Shown: in pieces, positions 19,826 through 28,218 of the stretch | Layout of the letters: each line of letters starts with the position of its first letter | Numbering within the stretch: position 1 is the first letter of the stretch | NCBI RefSeq assembly: GCF_001269885.1 | Contig: NZ_LHVH01000006.1 | Span: 51,406-115,405 of the forward strand | Reading direction: 5' to 3' | From: Pseudomonas kilonensis | GTDB taxonomy: Bacteria; Pseudomonadota; Gammaproteobacteria; Pseudomonadales; Pseudomonadaceae | Length of the DNA: 64,000 bases | Notes under the pieces: generated by a model | What the model was told of the DNA's origin: nothing | Seen by the model: the letters and a program-made list of their open reading frames with translations, nothing else | The model's database searches: none | Made by a program: the position numbers and the translations under genes

Positions 19826-20356
19826 TTATTCCGCGAGGTCCTGCTCCTCAATGGTCTGGGTGTGGTTGGTGAATACACAGATGTCGCCGGCAATGCCCAA
19901 GGCAGTCTCGACGATCTCACGGGCCGACAGGTCGGTTTTTTTCAGCAGGGCGCTGGCCGCAGCCTGGGCATAGGCTCCGCCGGAACCCATGGCGATCAGG
20001 CCGTCTTCGGGCTCAACGACGTCGCCGTTGCCAGTGATGATCAGGGAGGCGTCCTTGTTGGCGACCGCGAGCATGGCTTCGAGGCGGCTCAGGGAGCGGT
20101 CGGTGCGCCATTCCTTGGCCAGTTCCACGGCGGCACGGACCAGGTGGCCCTGGTGTTTCTCAAGCTGGCCTTCGAAACGTTCGAACAAGGTGAAGGCGTC
20201 GGCAGTGGCCCCGGCGAAACCGGCGATGACTTCGCCGTGATACAGGCGGCGGACTTTCTTCGCGTTGCCTTTCATCACGGTGTTGCCCAGTGAAACCTGG
20301 CCGTCGCCGCCCATGACGACTTTGCCATGACGGCGGACTGAAACGATGGTGGTCAA
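19826..20356 (-). CDS. hslV: ATP-dependent protease peptidase subunit HslV (TTG start)
   Basis: Threonine peptidase of the HslVU protease. With the start taken as TTG at 20356 the product is 176 residues, the standard length, and begins [19 protein letters not shown], so that removal of Met exposes the catalytic Thr2. GGAG lies eight bases upstream of the TTG. A longer in-frame frame up to 20428 has a non-family leader and would overlap the heat-shock promoter, so it was rejected. Conserved [20 protein letters not shown] is present. Confidence 0.96.
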   Translation of the reverse strand: MTTIVSVRRHGKVVMGGDGQVSLGNTVMKGNAKKVRRLYHGEVIAGFAGATADAFTLFERFEGQLEKHQGHLVRAAVELAKEWRTDRSLSRLEAMLAVANKDASLIITGNGDVVEPEDGLIAMGSGGAYAQAAASALLKKTDLSAREIVETALGIAGDICVFTNHTQTIEEQDLAE

Positions 20357-20401
20357 GGGAGAGTCTCCACGCAGCGGGGCGAAAATGCCCGGATGGAACT
20401 C

Positions 20402-20428
20402 ATATGGGGGTGGCGTGGGGTTTTTCAA
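20402..20428 (-). promoter_or_regulatory. Sigma-32 type heat-shock promoter of hslVU
   Basis: On the minus strand TTGAAA (20423-20428) and CCCCATAT (20402-20409) are spaced by 13 bases, matching the RpoH consensus CTTGAAA-N11-16-CCCCATNT closely (first C is G). Transcription would start about 40 bases ahead of the hslV TTG codon. hslVU is a classical heat-shock operon. Confidence 0.75.
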
Positions 20429-20484
20429 CTGCGGGGTGGGGGAGGGGACGAGTGGTGTCTGGCTGTTTTGACAGAGAGCTTTTC

Positions 20485-20578
20485 TGTGGCGAGGGAGCTT
20501 GCTCCCGCTGGAGCGCGCAGCGGTCCCAAGCTTTTGGGGCTGCTACGCAGCCCAGCGGGAGCAAGCTCCCTCGCCACA
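20485..20578. repeat. Palindromic repeat, TGTGGCGAGGGAGCTTGCTCCCGCTG family
   Basis: Long inverted repeat whose arms TGTGGCGAGGGAGC and GCTCCCTCGCCACA enclose an interior with TTTTGGGGCTGCTACGCAGCC. It differs from the GTGGGAGC REP type and shares arms and interior with 58498-58632. It lies between hslV and the SPOR gene. Confidence 0.85.
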
Positions 20579-20619
20579 AAAGACCGTCGCCACCACTCAG
20601 TACCGCAGGGATGCGGAGA

Positions 20620-21315
20620 TCAGCGGCTTTGGCGTTGTTGTAACAACAGATTGCTAAAACCGCTGCCAGCCAGTTGCTTCTGGGCCTTGGTCAGTTCCTC
20701 GCGGTTGCTGAACGGCCCGACCAGTACCCGGTACCAGGTTTCGTCCTTCACGGTGCCGGACTCCACCGACACGGACTGGCCTAGCAGAATGATCTGCGCC
20801 CGGACCTTGTCGGCGTCGGCTTCCTTGCGGAACGAACCGGCCTGCAGGAAGAACTTCGTCACCGGCGCGGCTTTCTGCACCGGAGGGGGCGGTGGCGGCG
20901 TGATGCCGGCCAGGGCCGCCTGGGCGCGAGCGGTGTCGATCTTCGCCGCTTCGGCTGGGGTCACCGGCGTGGTGGGCACTTGCGGCGTCGGCAGGGTTTT
21001 CTCCGGCACGGCCTCGGGCGGCACGATGACTTCCGATTCCGGCAGCAAGGTGTAGAAGTCGTACTTCGGCTTCACCGGTTGCGTCGGGCTTGGCGGGGTC
21101 TTGTTGGCCTCGGCGATGCGCGTGGCTTTCTGCTGCTCTTGCCGGACGCGCTTGACGTCATCGCCCTGGCCCGGATCCAGCTTCATCAGAAACACAATGA
21201 ACGCGCCGACGGTCAGGCCGATGGCCATCCACAACCAGCCCGGAATCGGCTGTTTGGCCGGGGGCTGGTAACGACTGGCGCCGCGCTTGGGTGCAGGTTT
21301 TTTCTTGGCGGCCAA
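20620..21315 (-). CDS. SPOR domain protein, FtsN-like
   Basis: A 231-residue bitopic protein: short basic N-terminus (MAAKKKPAPKRGASRYQPP), one membrane helix about 25-43 (GWLWMAIGLTVGAFIVFLM), a Pro/Thr-rich periplasmic linker and a C-terminal SPOR domain (about 150-225, FFLQAGSFRKEADADKVRAQ). SPOR domains bind denuded septal peptidoglycan, so a cell-division or envelope role is likely. The start is a TTG one base after the argS stop. Position behind argS is conserved in pseudomonads; a true FtsN role is inference. Confidence 0.85.
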   Translation of the reverse strand: MAAKKKPAPKRGASRYQPPAKQPIPGWLWMAIGLTVGAFIVFLMKLDPGQGDDVKRVRQEQQKATRIAEANKTPPSPTQPVKPKYDFYTLLPESEVIVPPEAVPEKTLPTPQVPTTPVTPAEAAKIDTARAQAALAGITPPPPPPVQKAAPVTKFFLQAGSFRKEADADKVRAQIILLGQSVSVESGTVKDETWYRVLVGPFSNREELTKAQKQLAGSGFSNLLLQQRQSR

Positions 21316-21316
21316 C

Positions 21317-23053
21317 TTACATGCGCTCCAGGGTTTCCAGGCCCAGCAGTTCCAGGCCTTGCTTGAGCGTACGCCCGGTCAGCGCGGCGAGGCGCAGGCG
21401 GCTCTGCATTTGCTCTGGGGTTTGCGCGTTGAGGATCGGGCAGTTCTCGTAGAAGCTGGAGAACAGGCCGGCGACATCGTACAGGTAGGCGCACAGGGTG
21501 TGCGGCGTGCCCTTGTCGGCGACGTTATTCAACACTTCACCGAACTGCGCCAGCTTCGCCGCCAGCTCCTGTTCATGAGGGGCCTCGAGCACAATCTGGC
21601 CGTCCACTTCATTGAAGCTTTTGCCGAGCTTGCGGAACACCCCCGCCACGCGGGTGTAGGCGTACAGCAGGTACGGCGCGGTGTTGCCTTCGAAATTGAG
21701 CATCAGGTCGAAGTTGAAGCTGTAGTCGCTGGTGCGGTGCTTGGACAGGTCGGCGTATTTCACCGCGTCGATGCCCACGACCTTGGCGATCTTGCGCAGT
21801 TCGTCTTCGGCCAGCTCGGGGTTCTTGCCCTTGACCAGGGTGTAGGCGCGGTCCTGGGCTTCGGTCAGCAGGTCGATCAGCTTCACCGTGCCGCCATCGC
21901 GGGTCTTGAACGGGCGGCCGTCGGCGCCGTTCATGGTGCCGAAGCCCATGTGCTCCATCTCCATTGGATGGGTCACGAAACCGGCCAGGCGTGCGACTTC
22001 GAACACTTGCTGGAAGTGCAGGGCCTGGCGCTGGTCGACGAAGTACAGCACCCGATCGGCCTTGAGCACGCTGTTACGGTAGCGCACAGCTGCCAGGTCG
22101 GTGGTGGCGTAGAGGTAGCCACCGTCGGCCTTGACGATGATCACCGGCAGCGGCTCGCCATCGGCGGTCTTGAACTGGTCGAGGAACACGCACTGGGCGC
22201 CGTTGCTTTCCACCAGCATGCCCTTGGCCTTGAGGTCGTTGACCACGTTGATCAGGTCGTCGTTGTAGGCGCTTTCGCCCATCACGTCGGCCATGGTCAA
22301 TTTGACGTTCAGCAACTCGTAGATTTTCTGGCAGTGGGACAGGGAGATGTCCTTGAACTTGCTCCACAGTGCCAGGCACTCGGCATCGCCGGCCTGCAGC
22401 TTGACCACCAGGCCCCGGGCACGGTCGGCGAACTCGGGCGACTCGTCGAAGCGTTGCTTGGCGGCGCGGTAGAAGTTCTCCAGGTCCGACAGCTCGTCAC
22501 TGGTGATTGGGTTTTCCTGCAGGTAGGCCATCAGCATGCCGAACTGGGTGCCCCAGTCGCCCACGTGGTTCTGACGGATCACGGTGTCGCCGAGAAACTC
22601 CAGGACCCGGGCCACGCCGTCGCCGATGATGGTCGAGCGCAGGTGGCCGACGTGCATTTCCTTGGCCAGGTTGGGGGCCGAGAGGTCGACCACGGTGCGC
22701 TGCAACGGGCCGGCCTTGCGCACGCCAATGCGTTCGTCAGCCAGGGCCGCGTCAAGGCGCGAAGCCAGGGCCTGGGTGTTCTGGAAGAAATTGATGAACC
22801 CGGGCCCGGCAATGTCGGCCTTGCTGACGTTCTCGTCGGCCGGCAGCGCATTGATGATTTTCTCCGCCAGGTCCCGTGGCTTCATGCCAGCCGGCTTGGC
22901 GAGCATCATCGCGATATTGCTGGCGAAGTCGCCGTGGGTCTTGTCGCGGGTGTTTTCGACCTGAATCGCCGGCGACAGGCCTTCTGGCAGCACACCTTCA
23001 GTGACGAGTTGGGCGATGGCTTGCTGGATGAGCTGGCGAATGGTGTCTTTCAT
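21317..23053 (-). CDS. argS: Arginyl-tRNA synthetase
   Basis: Class I aminoacyl-tRNA synthetase charging tRNA-Arg. The 578-residue protein has the N-terminal additional domain, the HIGH motif as [12 protein letters not shown] after [10 protein letters not shown], and a C-terminal DALR anticodon-binding domain ending [12 protein letters not shown]. The ATG at 23053 ([15 protein letters not shown]) was chosen over a TTG five codons upstream because AGAGAAG precedes it and the family begins this way. Downstream SPOR gene starts one base after the stop. Confidence 0.97.
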   Translation of the reverse strand: MKDTIRQLIQQAIAQLVTEGVLPEGLSPAIQVENTRDKTHGDFASNIAMMLAKPAGMKPRDLAEKIINALPADENVSKADIAGPGFINFFQNTQALASRLDAALADERIGVRKAGPLQRTVVDLSAPNLAKEMHVGHLRSTIIGDGVARVLEFLGDTVIRQNHVGDWGTQFGMLMAYLQENPITSDELSDLENFYRAAKQRFDESPEFADRARGLVVKLQAGDAECLALWSKFKDISLSHCQKIYELLNVKLTMADVMGESAYNDDLINVVNDLKAKGMLVESNGAQCVFLDQFKTADGEPLPVIIVKADGGYLYATTDLAAVRYRNSVLKADRVLYFVDQRQALHFQQVFEVARLAGFVTHPMEMEHMGFGTMNGADGRPFKTRDGGTVKLIDLLTEAQDRAYTLVKGKNPELAEDELRKIAKVVGIDAVKYADLSKHRTSDYSFNFDLMLNFEGNTAPYLLYAYTRVAGVFRKLGKSFNEVDGQIVLEAPHEQELAAKLAQFGEVLNNVADKGTPHTLCAYLYDVAGLFSSFYENCPILNAQTPEQMQSRLRLAALTGRTLKQGLELLGLETLERM

Positions 23054-23196
23054 GGTCTTCTCTTTCAACCGCAGGCGCGGCGGCGCTTCGATGCGCTGGT
23101 GGAAAAACTGGGCATTATCCGTGGCGAAGACGGGCTTGCCAACTGTAGCGGGTCGGTTAGTAACTATTCCAGATGGTCAGGATGTACTCGGACCCT

Positions 23197-23283
23197 GTGG
23201 GAGCGGGCTTGCTCGCGAAAGCGGCGGCACAGCCAACATCATCGCAGCTGATCCACCGTCTTCGCGAGCAAGCCCGCTCCCGC
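23197..23283. repeat. REP pair (BIME)
   Basis: Facing REP arms GTGGGAGCGGGCTTGCTCGCGAA (from 23197) and its near complement ending CCCGC at 23283, in the gap between priA and argS. Confidence 0.88.
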
Positions 23284-23295
23284 AGGGGACAGTGG

Positions 23296-25515
23296 TCAGT
23301 ACAAATCCACCGGATCCACATCCAGCGACCAGCGCACCGCCCGCCCGCTGGGCATCTGTTCCAGCACCAGCAGCCAGGCGCTCAGCAGTCGATGCAGCGG
23401 TGCCCGGGCATTGGCCTGTAATAAAAGCTGCGCGCGATAGCGCCCGGCCCGCCGTTCCATTGGCGCCGGCACCGGGCCCAAGAGTTCGATGCCGGTGAGG
23501 TTCTGCTCCGCCAGCAAGCGCTCTGCCTCGCAGCAGGCCTCATCGAGAAAGCCTTCGGCCTGCCCCGGCTTGTGGGCTTCGGCCCGCAACAGCGCCAGGT
23601 GGGCAAAAGGCGGCAGGCCGGCACTGCGGCGTTCGCTCAAGGCCTGTTCGGCGAAGGCGAAATAACCTTGCTCGGTCAGTTGGATCAACAGTGGATGATC
23701 GGCCAGGTGGGTCTGGATGATCACTTTGCCCGGCTCCTCGGCCCGCCCGGCCCGGCCTGCGACCTGGACGATCAACTGCGCCATGCGCTCGCTGGCGCGG
23801 AAATCACCGGAGAACAGTCCGCCATCGGCGTCGAGGATCGACACCAGCGTGACCCGTGGGAAGTGGTGCCCCTTGGCGAGCATCTGCGTGCCCACCAGGA
23901 TGCACGGCTGGCCCTTCTGGATCGTGGCGAACAACTGGTTCATCGCGTCCTTGCGCGAAGTGCTGTCGCGATCCACCCGCAGTACCGGGTAATCGGGGAA
24001 CAGGATGCCCAGCCGTTCTTCGGCACGCTCGGTGCCGGCACCGACCGGGCGCAAGTCCACTTTGCCGCACTGCGGGCAATGCCTTGGCACGCGCTCGACG
24101 TGGCCGCAATGGTGGCAACGCAGCTCGCCATGGCGTTGATGCACGGTCATCCGTGCGTCGCAACGTTCGCAGCCCGACATCCAGCCGCAGTCGTGGCACA
24201 GCAGGGTCGGGGCAAAACCGCGGCGATTGAGGAACACCAGGACCTGTTGCCCGGCAGCCAGGGTCTGGCCGATGGCTTGCTGCATCGGCCCGGAAATGCC
24301 GCTGTCCAGCGGGCGACTTTTCACGTCCAGGCGCAGGAAGCGCGGTTGCTTGGCGCCGCCGGCCCGCTCATTGAGGCGCAGCAGGCCGTAGCGGCCGGTG
24401 TAGGCGTTGTGCAGGCTTTCCAGCGATGGCGTGGCCGAGCCGAGGACGATCGGAATGTTTTCCTGGCGGGCGCGCACCAGCGCCAGGTCGCGGGCGTGAT
24501 AACGCAGGCCTTCCTGCTGTTTATAAGAGCCGTCGTGTTCTTCGTCGATGATGATCAGGCCAGGGTTCTTCATCGGTGTGAACAGGGCTGAACGGGTGCC
24601 GATGATGATGTCGGCCTCGCCGTCACGGGCGGCGAGCCAGGCCTCCAGGCGTTCGCGGTCGTTGACCGCCGAGTGCACCAGGGCGATCCGGGCGTTGAAG
24701 CGCTGTTCGAAGCGCGCCAGGGTTTGTGGGCCGAGGTTGATTTCCGGAATCAGCACCAGGGCCTGCTTGCCAGCCTCCAGGGTCTGGCGGATCAGTTGCA
24801 GGTAGACCTCGGTCTTGCCGCTGCCAGTGACGCCGGCCAGCAGAAAGGCGTGATAGCTGTCGAGACCTGCGCGAATCGCTTCGCAAGCAGCCCGCTGTTC
24901 GGCGTTGAGCGGCAGTTCCGGCTGGGCCAGCCAATGTTCATGGCGGACACCGGGGGCGTGCCTGCGCACTTCCACCTGCACCAGGTCCTTGGCCAGCAGC
25001 AGATCGAGACTGTCTTTGCTGAGCATCAGTTTGCTCAGCAATTGATGCGCCACGCCGTGGGGATGCTGGGCCAGGGTCGTCAAGGCCTCACGCTGGCGCG
25101 GGGCACGGGCGATGCGCGGGTCGTCCAGCGAGGCGCCGGGGGCCACCGACCAGAACCGCTCCTGGCGCGCCTCGGCCGGTTCGCCCTGGCGCAGCAGCAC
25201 CGGCAGCGCCCAACTCAGGGTATCGCCGAGGCTGTGCTGGTAATACTGGGAGGTCCACAGGCACAACTTGAACAGCGCCGCGGGCAGCGGTGGCGTGGCA
25301 TCGAGCAGGGCCAGGGCTGGTTTGAGCTTGTCGACCGGAACCTCGCTGTGGTCGGTGACCTCCACCAGGATGCCGATCATTTCCCGCCGGCCGAACGGCA
25401 CCCGCAGCCGCATGCCCGGCTGCAACTGGGCGCGCAGGACCCCGGCCGGGGCGCGGTAGTCGAACAGGCGGCGCAGGGGCGAAGGCAAGGCGAGGCGCAG
25501 GATGGCGTCGGGCAC
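23296..25515 (-). CDS. priA: Primosomal replication restart helicase PriA (GTG start)
   Basis: Superfamily 2 helicase that reloads DnaB at stalled forks. Using the GTG at 25515 (M-PDAILRLALPSPLRRLFDY) the product is 739 residues, the usual Pseudomonas length; an upstream extension reads through a REP element and was rejected. Visible features: N-terminal 3'-DNA-binding domain, Walker A AGVTGSGKTEVY, DEEH box in IIIDEEHDGS, and the eight zinc-ligand cysteines between CHDCGW and CPQCG. The ribosome-binding site ahead of GTG is weak. Confidence 0.96.
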   Translation of the reverse strand: MPDAILRLALPSPLRRLFDYRAPAGVLRAQLQPGMRLRVPFGRREMIGILVEVTDHSEVPVDKLKPALALLDATPPLPAALFKLCLWTSQYYQHSLGDTLSWALPVLLRQGEPAEARQERFWSVAPGASLDDPRIARAPRQREALTTLAQHPHGVAHQLLSKLMLSKDSLDLLLAKDLVQVEVRRHAPGVRHEHWLAQPELPLNAEQRAACEAIRAGLDSYHAFLLAGVTGSGKTEVYLQLIRQTLEAGKQALVLIPEINLGPQTLARFEQRFNARIALVHSAVNDRERLEAWLAARDGEADIIIGTRSALFTPMKNPGLIIIDEEHDGSYKQQEGLRYHARDLALVRARQENIPIVLGSATPSLESLHNAYTGRYGLLRLNERAGGAKQPRFLRLDVKSRPLDSGISGPMQQAIGQTLAAGQQVLVFLNRRGFAPTLLCHDCGWMSGCERCDARMTVHQRHGELRCHHCGHVERVPRHCPQCGKVDLRPVGAGTERAEERLGILFPDYPVLRVDRDSTSRKDAMNQLFATIQKGQPCILVGTQMLAKGHHFPRVTLVSILDADGGLFSGDFRASERMAQLIVQVAGRAGRAEEPGKVIIQTHLADHPLLIQLTEQGYFAFAEQALSERRSAGLPPFAHLALLRAEAHKPGQAEGFLDEACCEAERLLAEQNLTGIELLGPVPAPMERRAGRYRAQLLLQANARAPLHRLLSAWLLVLEQMPSGRAVRWSLDVDPVDLY

Positions 25516-25565
25516 GCGGGAGGGTCTCGATAAACGGATGAATTCAGAAAGCTGGAACAACCCCT

Positions 25566-25652
25566 GTGGGAGCGAGCCTGCTCGCGATAGCGGTAGATCA
25601 GCCACATGGAGATAGGTTGACACTCCGCCATCGCGAGCAGGCTCGCTCCCAC
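25566..25652. repeat. REP pair (BIME)
   Basis: Facing REP arms GTGGGAGCGAGCCTGCTCGCGAT and its complement, between the divergent priA and rpmE genes. It sits upstream of priA and makes an artefactual N-terminal extension of priA. Confidence 0.88.
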
Positions 25653-25708
25653 AAAAGAGCTTGCGCATGAGGCCGGGAGCCTAGCAGACGGTTGGTACAA
25701 GTCATAGC

Positions 25709-25736
25709 TTGCGTGATTGATGTTGTCTGGTAGAAT
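25709..25736 (+). promoter_or_regulatory. Candidate sigma-70 promoter of rpmE
   Basis: TTGCGT (25709-25714) and TAGAAT (25731-25736) with 16-base spacing, about 65 bases before the rpmE start. The -10 is good and the -35 moderate. Confidence 0.5.
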
Positions 25737-25806
25737 CCGCGGCCTAATTACGTGCGGTATTCAACAATAGTGTTGGATGGCGGCACGCTAGCCTGAGGAA
25801 AACAGC

Positions 25807-26031
25807 ATGAAAACCGATATCCATCCGGAATACCCAGCAATTGCCGTAACCTGCAGCTGCGGCAACAAGTTCGAAACGCGTTCGACCTACGGCAAAGCCC
25901 TGGCGATCGACGTTTGCAACGAATGCCACCCGTTCTACACCGGTAAGCAAAAGACTCTGGATACCGGCGGCCGTGTTCAGAAGTTCGCCGATCGTTTCGG
26001 TGCTTTCGGCAAGGTTACTCCAAAAGCCTGA
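25807..26031 (+). CDS. rpmE: 50S ribosomal protein L31 (zinc-binding form)
   Basis: Ribosomal protein bL31 bridging the subunits. The 74-residue protein [20 protein letters not shown] carries the four zinc cysteines: CSC at 16-18, then CNEC at 37-40. This is the C+ form, normally used when zinc is sufficient; the zinc-free C- paralogue is usually elsewhere and Zur-controlled. The start has GAGGAAAAC ahead of it. It is divergent from priA and followed by a strong terminator. Confidence 0.97.
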   Translation: MKTDIHPEYPAIAVTCSCGNKFETRSTYGKALAIDVCNECHPFYTGKQKTLDTGGRVQKFADRFGAFGKVTPKA

Positions 26032-26078
26032 GGCTGATCATTCTGGAGGGTCGTCTCGACTGCTCCAGATTGATAAAG

Positions 26079-26106
26079 AAGGCGTCCCTTGTGGACGCCT
26101 TTTTTG
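26079..26106 (+). terminator. Rho-independent terminator of rpmE
   Basis: AAGGCGTCC-CTTGT-GGACGCCTTTTTT beginning about 48 bases after the rpmE stop. The rest of the 322-base gap 26032-26353 has no convincing gene. From memory, P. aeruginosa carries a nuclease-like gene in this interval; none is present here. Confidence 0.9.
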
Positions 26107-26258
26107 TGTCTGCGATAAATCGAGGTGTCGAGTTTCGTCGCGTTCAATGGGCGGAGCGGGATGTCTCGACGAAAAATTGTAGACATTTCTCTGTCTGATT
26201 GTATTCACATAGGCCTTGTGTTTCGCGGCCCTTGGCCCAAAGTCGTAGGGCTGGGCGC

Positions 26259-26287
26259 TTGACAGTAGTGACTGGTCAGTCTTGTGG
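26259..26287 (+). promoter_or_regulatory. Possible malic enzyme promoter with GACTG dyad
   Basis: A consensus -35 TTGACA (26259-26264) stands 17 bases ahead of a poor -10 (TTGTGG). Inside the spacer is the dyad GACTG-GT-CAGTC at 26270-26281, which could be a regulator site. The weak -10 suggests dependence on an activator, if it is a promoter at all. Confidence 0.35.
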
Positions 26288-26353
26288 GGACTTTACGAGG
26301 CGCGTATCCTCGGCGGTCCGTCTGTCCAACACAGTAAAAAGCGGAATGCCCAC

Positions 26354-27622
26354 ATGTCTGATCTGAAAACTGCCGCTCTCGAATATCACGCTCATCCTCG
26401 TCCAGGAAAGCTGAGTGTCGAGCTCACCAAGGCCACCGCTACTGCTCGCGACTTGTCGCTGGCCTACAGCCCCGGCGTAGCCGAACCAGTCCGCGAAATC
26501 GCTCGCGACCCTGAACTGGCCTACAGATACACCGGTAAAGGCAACCTGGTTGCAGTCATTTCCGATGGCACCGCGATTCTCGGCCTGGGTAACCTCGGCC
26601 CATTGGCTTCCAAGCCGGTCATGGAAGGCAAGGGCGTGCTGTTCAAGCGCTTCGCCGGTATCGACGTATTCGACATCGAAGTCGACTCCGAGAGCCCGCA
26701 AGCCTTCATCGACACCGTCAAGCGCATCTCCATCACCTTCGGTGGCATCAACCTGGAAGACATCAAGGCACCTGAGTGCTTCGAGATCGAGCGCGCCCTG
26801 ATCGAACAGTGCGACATTCCGGTATTCCACGATGACCAGCACGGCACCGCGATCGTTACCGCGGCCGGCATGATCAACGCCCTGGAAATCGCCGGCAAGA
26901 CCCTGCCGGAAGCCAAGATCGTCTGCCTCGGCGCTGGCGCTGCGGCCATCTCCTGCATGAAGTTGCTGGTGAGCATGGGCGCCAATATCGAAAACATCTT
27001 CATGGTCGACCGTACCGGTGTGATCCACTCCGGCCGTGACGACCTGAACCAGTACAAGGCTGTGTTCGCCCACGCGACCGAGAAGCGCTCCCTGGCGGAC
27101 GCGCTGGACGGTGCCGACGTGTTCGTCGGCCTGTCGGGCCCGAACCTGCTGAGCGCGGAAAACCTGCTGCGCATGGCGCCGAACCCAATCGTGTTCGCGT
27201 GCTCGAACCCGGATCCGGAAATCGCCCCGGAACTGGCTCACGCGACCCGTAACGACGTGATCATGGCCACCGGCCGTTCGGACTACCCGAACCAGGTCAA
27301 CAACGTACTGGGCTTCCCGTTCATCTTCCGTGGTGCCCTGGACGTTCGCGCCAAGCGCATCAACGAAGAAATGAAAGTCGCGGCCGCCAACGCCCTGCGC
27401 GAACTGGCCAAGCTGCCGGTGCCTCAGGAAGTGTGCGACGCCTACGGCGGCATCAAGCTGGAATTCGGTCGTGAGTACATCATCCCGAAACCAATGGACG
27501 CCCGCCTGATCACCTTGATCTCCGATGCCGTGGCCAAGGCCGCCATCGAGACTGGCGTGGCCACCCTGCCGTATCCGAAGAACTACCCGCTCAAGAGCGT
27601 GGATGACGTGTTCAACGGCTAA
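26354..27622 (+). CDS. maeB: NADP-dependent malic enzyme (short form)
   Basis: Oxidative decarboxylation of malate to pyruvate, linking the TCA cycle to pyruvate and NADPH. The 422-residue protein MSDLKTAALEYHAHPRPGKL is the short bacterial form without the phosphotransacetylase-like domain of E. coli MaeB. Visible: the catalytic YSPGVAEPVREI region, metal residues in PVFHDDQHGTAIVTAAG, and the dinucleotide-binding IVCLGAGAAAISCM. The start at 26354 fits the family; the in-frame extension upstream does not. Cofactor preference is inferred from the family. Confidence 0.93.
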   Translation: MSDLKTAALEYHAHPRPGKLSVELTKATATARDLSLAYSPGVAEPVREIARDPELAYRYTGKGNLVAVISDGTAILGLGNLGPLASKPVMEGKGVLFKRFAGIDVFDIEVDSESPQAFIDTVKRISITFGGINLEDIKAPECFEIERALIEQCDIPVFHDDQHGTAIVTAAGMINALEIAGKTLPEAKIVCLGAGAAAISCMKLLVSMGANIENIFMVDRTGVIHSGRDDLNQYKAVFAHATEKRSLADALDGADVFVGLSGPNLLSAENLLRMAPNPIVFACSNPDPEIAPELAHATRNDVIMATGRSDYPNQVNNVLGFPFIFRGALDVRAKRINEEMKVAAANALRELAKLPVPQEVCDAYGGIKLEFGREYIIPKPMDARLITLISDAVAKAAIETGVATLPYPKNYPLKSVDDVFNG

Positions 27623-27641
27623 GCCGTTGTAGCGCTTCAAC

Positions 27642-27677
27642 AAAAAGCCCCGGCTCCTGTGAGTCGGGGCTTTTTTG
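27642..27677 (+). terminator. Rho-independent terminator of the malic enzyme gene
   Basis: AAAAAGCCCCG and CGGGGCTTTTTT arms around a 12-base loop, 20 bases after the stop codon, with a T run. Confidence 0.92.
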
Positions 27678-27712
27678 TGCCTGCCGGTTTTGTGTGGCCA
27701 CCACAAATCCCT

Positions 27713-28202
27713 GTGGGAGCCGAGCTTGCTCGCGATTGCAGTTTGGCATTCAGCATCGATGCAAGCTGACCTGCCGCCATTGCGAGCAAGCTCTGCTCCC
27801 ACATTTGATCGGTGATGGACTTTGATTGTGGCCACCGCAAATCCCTGTGGGAGTGAGCTTGCTCGCGATTGCAGTCTGGCATTCAACATTGATGCAAGCT
27901 GACCTGCCGCCATCGCGAGCAAGCTCGGCTCCCACATTTGATCGGTGATGGACTTTGATTGTGTCCACCGCAAATCCCTGTGGGAGTGAGCTTGCTCGCG
28001 ATTGCAGTTTGGCATTCAACATCGATGCAAGCTGACCTGCCGCCATCGCGAGCAAGCTCGGCTCCCACATTTGATCGGTGATGGACTTTGATTGTGTCCA
28101 CCGCAAATCCCTGTGGGAGCCGAGCTTGCTCGCGATTGCAGTTTGGCATTCAACATCGATGCAAGCTGACCCGCCGCCATCGCGAGCAAGCTCTGCTCCC
28201 AC
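27713..28202. repeat. Four-copy tandem REP/BIME array
   Basis: Four units starting at 27713, 27847, 27980 and 28113 (period 133-134 bases). Each is a pair of facing REP arms (GTGGGAGC-CGAGCTTGCTCGCGAT and complement) around about 40 bases with TTTGGCATTCA and GATGCAAGCTGACC, then a linker with TTTGATCGGTGATGGACTTT. The array fills the 596-base gap between the convergent malic enzyme and PBP1A genes. Frames predicted within it are repeat artefacts. Confidence 0.93.
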
Positions 28203-28218
28203 AGGGGTGTGGGGCCGG

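Noticed and set aside
25516..25668. N-terminal extension of PriA
   Set aside because: It translates a REP element and would give a length beyond the family; GTG at 25515 fits better.
27637..28202. Several minus-strand frames with repeated MPNCNREQA/SNVGAELARDG segments
   Set aside because: They translate the BIME units; the repetition is in the DNA, not a protein family.
27713..28202. Possible CRISPR array (regular repeats)
   Set aside because: Units are 133-134 bases with internal palindromes and conserved linkers instead of short repeats with unique spacers; no cas genes.
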